A stretch of 64,000 nucleotides of DNA, from contig NC_034012.1 of NCBI RefSeq assembly GCF_000346465.2, positions 7,649,689-7,713,688 of the forward strand. The letters run 5' to 3'. This document shows positions 61,229 to 64,000 of the stretch, piece after piece. The notes below the pieces were generated by a model that was not told the DNA's origin, searched no databases, and saw only the letters and a list, made by a program, of their open reading frames with translations. The stretch's first letter is position 1. Each line of letters begins with the position of its first letter. Origin of the DNA: Prunus persica (taxonomy: Eukaryota > Streptophyta > Magnoliopsida > Rosales > Rosaceae). The translations under genes were made by a program, and so were the position numbers.

Positions 61229-64000
61229 ATGGAGGCAAGTAAGGAAGCGTTTCTGAGGGAGTTTGGGGAGCATTATGGGTACCCGAACGGTCCCAAAACC
61301 ATTGACGAAATCCGAGCAACCGAATTCAAACGATTAGATGGTCTGCCTCTCTTTAATTCGCTTCTATATTCTATCCCTTTGCTCTCTGTTTGCTTCTTGA
61401 GAAATTTGAGCTGAAAAAAATGACAAGAAGCAAATAAGCTTTCGGTTTTATCATTTTCAGTCTTATTTGTTGAACCCAAGTGCAATTTTTCTAGTTTTTA
61501 ATTGAGCTGGGGAAATGAATTAAGTTCTGAAAATTTATTTCTTGGTGGGCATACAGGGGAATGTTGGTGAGGTTTGTTTATTGGGTTTTGGCTATTGATG
61601 CTCATGGGTTTGGGAAATGTAGGTCTTGTGTACTTGGACCATGCTGGTGCGACTATGTACTCTGAGTTGCAGATGGAAGCAATCTTTAAAGACTTCACTA
61701 CCAATGTTTATGGAAACCCACGTATCCTATTACATGTGAAATGAATGATTGTGGTGTGAGAAATCGTTATGTAATTGCTGGAACAGGATTTGCAATATAA
61801 TCTTGTTCTGCTGGTTGTTGAAATCAAATTGTCTTATAAATTTAATTTATGACCTTGTTGTTATTCATGGTTGCTTTTCATTAAGTTCCTTAATTTAAAT
61901 TCAGATAGTCAAAGTGATACGAGTTCTTCCACTAGTGACATTGTAAGGGAAGCCCGCCAACAGGTATCATATGTTATCTCTAGCTGCCTTGGTGTTAGTC
62001 CTCACAATATAATGAATTTTAAAGGTTCAATATATTTTTTCTAATCTTTTCCAGGTAGTTGGATAGAGTGGGAATATTATGACCACTAATTGTCCTGAAT
62101 TGATCTTTATGAGTAATTTTTGTTATCATGATTTTTTTTTTCCTGATGATTCATGTGCAAGATTAATAGTTGGTCCCACAGTTCGTACTTTTAGTGAGTT
62201 TCTGAATAGCCCTGTCACATTCGTATAGGTCCTTGACTATTGTAAAGCATCGCCAAAAGATTACAGCTGCATATTCACTTCTGGGGCTACAGCGGCACTG
62301 AAGCTGGTAGGGGAGGCCTTTCCTTGGAGCTGTCAGAGCTGTTTTACATACACGATGGAGAACCACAATAGTGTCCTTGGGATCAGAGAGTATCCTAACA
62401 TGCATCACTCAGTCATCATCTTTAATAGATGGGGTTAGCTTCTTTTTTTTTTTTTTTTCTTTTTCAATGATTATTCTAGAATTTTTGTTTGTACATTTAA
62501 TGGAGAGGATCCTTTTCACCAGCATTTATGTCTCAACTTACAAGTTTGTGCTTAATGTTTGGCATGGAAGTTGAACATCAGTTTTGTCAGATGATTGACT
62601 TCTGAGTGATATTACAGACTTACTTTGTGTACCATTAATGCTTGTGGTCTTTGGACCTGTATATATGTTCCCTTACCGGATGTTGTTTTTCTTGAAATCT
62701 TTTGAAATCAAATGGAGAGCTTGGGCCAGTTTGTTTTGTATGCAATATTTTGTACACTCTACTATAATTTTGAATTGACGTCATTATTCTTGTGTTTTTC
62801 ATTTTCACCTTCTTAAGAGTCTGAGCGCCATATATGTAGCCCTTAATTAGTTTAGATATGCTCTGGATCAAGGAGCTGCAGCCTTTGCAATAGATGTTGA
62901 AGAGACTGTGCATCATGGAGTATCCAATGGTACTGCAGCATCTATGAAGGTGTTGCAGTACCAAGTGCAAAGGAGAAATGAAGCAAGTTCCCTGGAAGAG
63001 CCAACAGGTAATTCTGACTGGACGCATTAGATATTGATGGAAAGTTGGCAAGACCTTGATCGCAGCACATCTTCCTAGCATTTTTGGATGGTTGCTATCT
63101 GCGTATGCATTTTCATGCATGTCTTTGGTAGGGAAAGGGGGTTCAAACGGTTTGGCTGAATTAAAATTGGGATTTCATGACATTCAAGATTATGACAATT
63201 TTTCATTGGATATCTGTTGCAACACCAGTCAGTTGTAAAAAACTGTACAATGGGTGAAAATTTAATTGGTTTTTAGTGGTTTGATGTTATCATTTATAAG
63301 TTATTGTTGTTGATTTCTTTAAGCCTGTTGTGAAAGTGTTGGTCTTAAATATGAGACAAATAATTGTAAATCATATTCATACCTGTACTTTGTTTGCGGA
63401 TACTGTTATAAATAACAGTTATGTATACTGATATTTTCAGGAGAGTTCATGATAACGTACATGAATTTGATTTCATTTCATTTTCCTGATGCAGGAGAGG
63501 CATATAACTTATTTGCCTTCCCCTCAGAGTGCAATTTTTCTGGTTTGAGATTCAGCCTTGACTTGGTGAAGATAATTAAAGAAGATCCGGCAAGAATTCT
63601 GGAAGGCTCTCCATTTTGCAAGTAGGTCATACATTATATCCAGTAAACTTTTTATTTGCTCTGCCATTCACATATGATTCTAATCTGAATTAATGAGACC
63701 AGTTTATCTTGCATAAGCAGAATATAACTGTAATATCAGTTTTGAATTTTCAATGGATGTGGTTATATTGGTAGAGAGCCGAATGTTACTTTGTATGGCT
63801 GGTTGAGGTTTTTGTTGTCTTCCCATTAATTTATGGACCTCTCTTCTTCTCATGTTCTTCACCTTTTCTATTACAAAAAATAAAATAAAAAGGAAAAGAA
63901 AGGCAGAATTGCTTTGAATGTACATACCTATGTTGCTGTTGTGTCATGACTTGTTTCTGGAAGAAAAATATATCATGAATGGAAGATCCTCTATACAAAC
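61229..64000 (+). CDS. ABA3: Molybdenum cofactor sulfurase (ABA3/LOS5), N-terminal part, runs off the window
   Basis: Six exons are seen (61229-61340, 61623-61721, 61905-61963, 62229-62389, 62856-63007, 63495-63621), giving the first 236 codons. The last intron is open at the window end. The N-terminal NifS-like, PLP-binding domain is recognisable from LVYLDHAGATMYSELQME, NPHSQSD, FTSGATAALKLVGEAFPW, ENHNSVLGIREYALDQGAAA and NLFAFPSECNFSGLRFSLDL. The PLP lysine, the cysteine-loop and the C-terminal MOSC domain must lie beyond. In Arabidopsis this cytosolic enzyme takes sulfur from cysteine and adds it to the cofactor of aldehyde oxidase and xanthine dehydrogenase. It is therefore needed for the last step of abscisic acid synthesis. 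The start is MEASKEAFLREFGEHYGYP; an earlier in-frame codon upstream is ignored because the family starts here. Confidence 0.93.

Overview
The window is nuclear DNA from a flowering plant. The evidence is AT-rich intergenic and intronic sequence, GT-AG introns, and plant-only families (LOB-domain protein, CCT-motif protein, feruloyl-CoA ortho-hydroxylase-type dioxygenase, ABA3-type molybdenum cofactor sulfurase). It looks like a core eudicot. A rosid, perhaps Rosaceae, is my impression from protein flavour and repeats, but no sequence feature proves it. A run of exactly 100 N at 1130-1229 marks a draft-assembly gap.

Layout. 1-1340: AT-rich flank with two nested, oppositely oriented short Helitrons around the gap. 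1.7-9.0 kb and 10.6-16.6 kb (+): tandem duplicates of a cyclin T gene (609 and 611 aa) with the same exon plan. 17.6-23.9 kb (-): a CYP59-type nuclear cyclophilin (cyclophilin, RRM, zinc knuckle, long RS/RD tail; 649 aa), tail-to-tail with the second cyclin T. 24.4-29.6 kb (+): a coiled-coil protein of the At4g15545 family, divergent from CYP59 over a short shared promoter. 35.0-36.3 kb (+): a CCT-motif protein without B-boxes. 43.8-46.9 kb (-): an LBD4/LBD3-type LOB-domain gene with a 2.6-kb intron. 56.0-57.4 kb (+): a 2-oxoglutarate dioxygenase resembling F6'H1, the key step to scopoletin. 57.9-58.8 kb: a Mutator-like element carrying the 5' part of a plastid NDPK2 gene (Pack-MULE). 59.1-60.4 kb: MITE, solo-LTR-like and LINE RNase H remnants. 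61.2 kb to the end (+): the first six exons of an ABA3-like MoCo sulfurase, running off the window.

How the genes relate. Cyclin T (with CDKC kinases, P-TEFb) and CYP59 both act on the C-terminal domain of RNA polymerase II and lie side by side here; this may be coincidence. The order At4g15545-like, LBD, ABA3 recalls three consecutive Arabidopsis loci as I remember them (At1g16520, At1g16530, At1g16540), suggesting an old syntenic block expanded here by intergenic DNA and by the CCT and dioxygenase genes. I see no bacterial-type system, CRISPR array, rRNA or convincing tRNA. The less expected material is the mobile-element and repeat structure, the expanded CYP59 tail, and regulatory differences between the two cyclin T copies.
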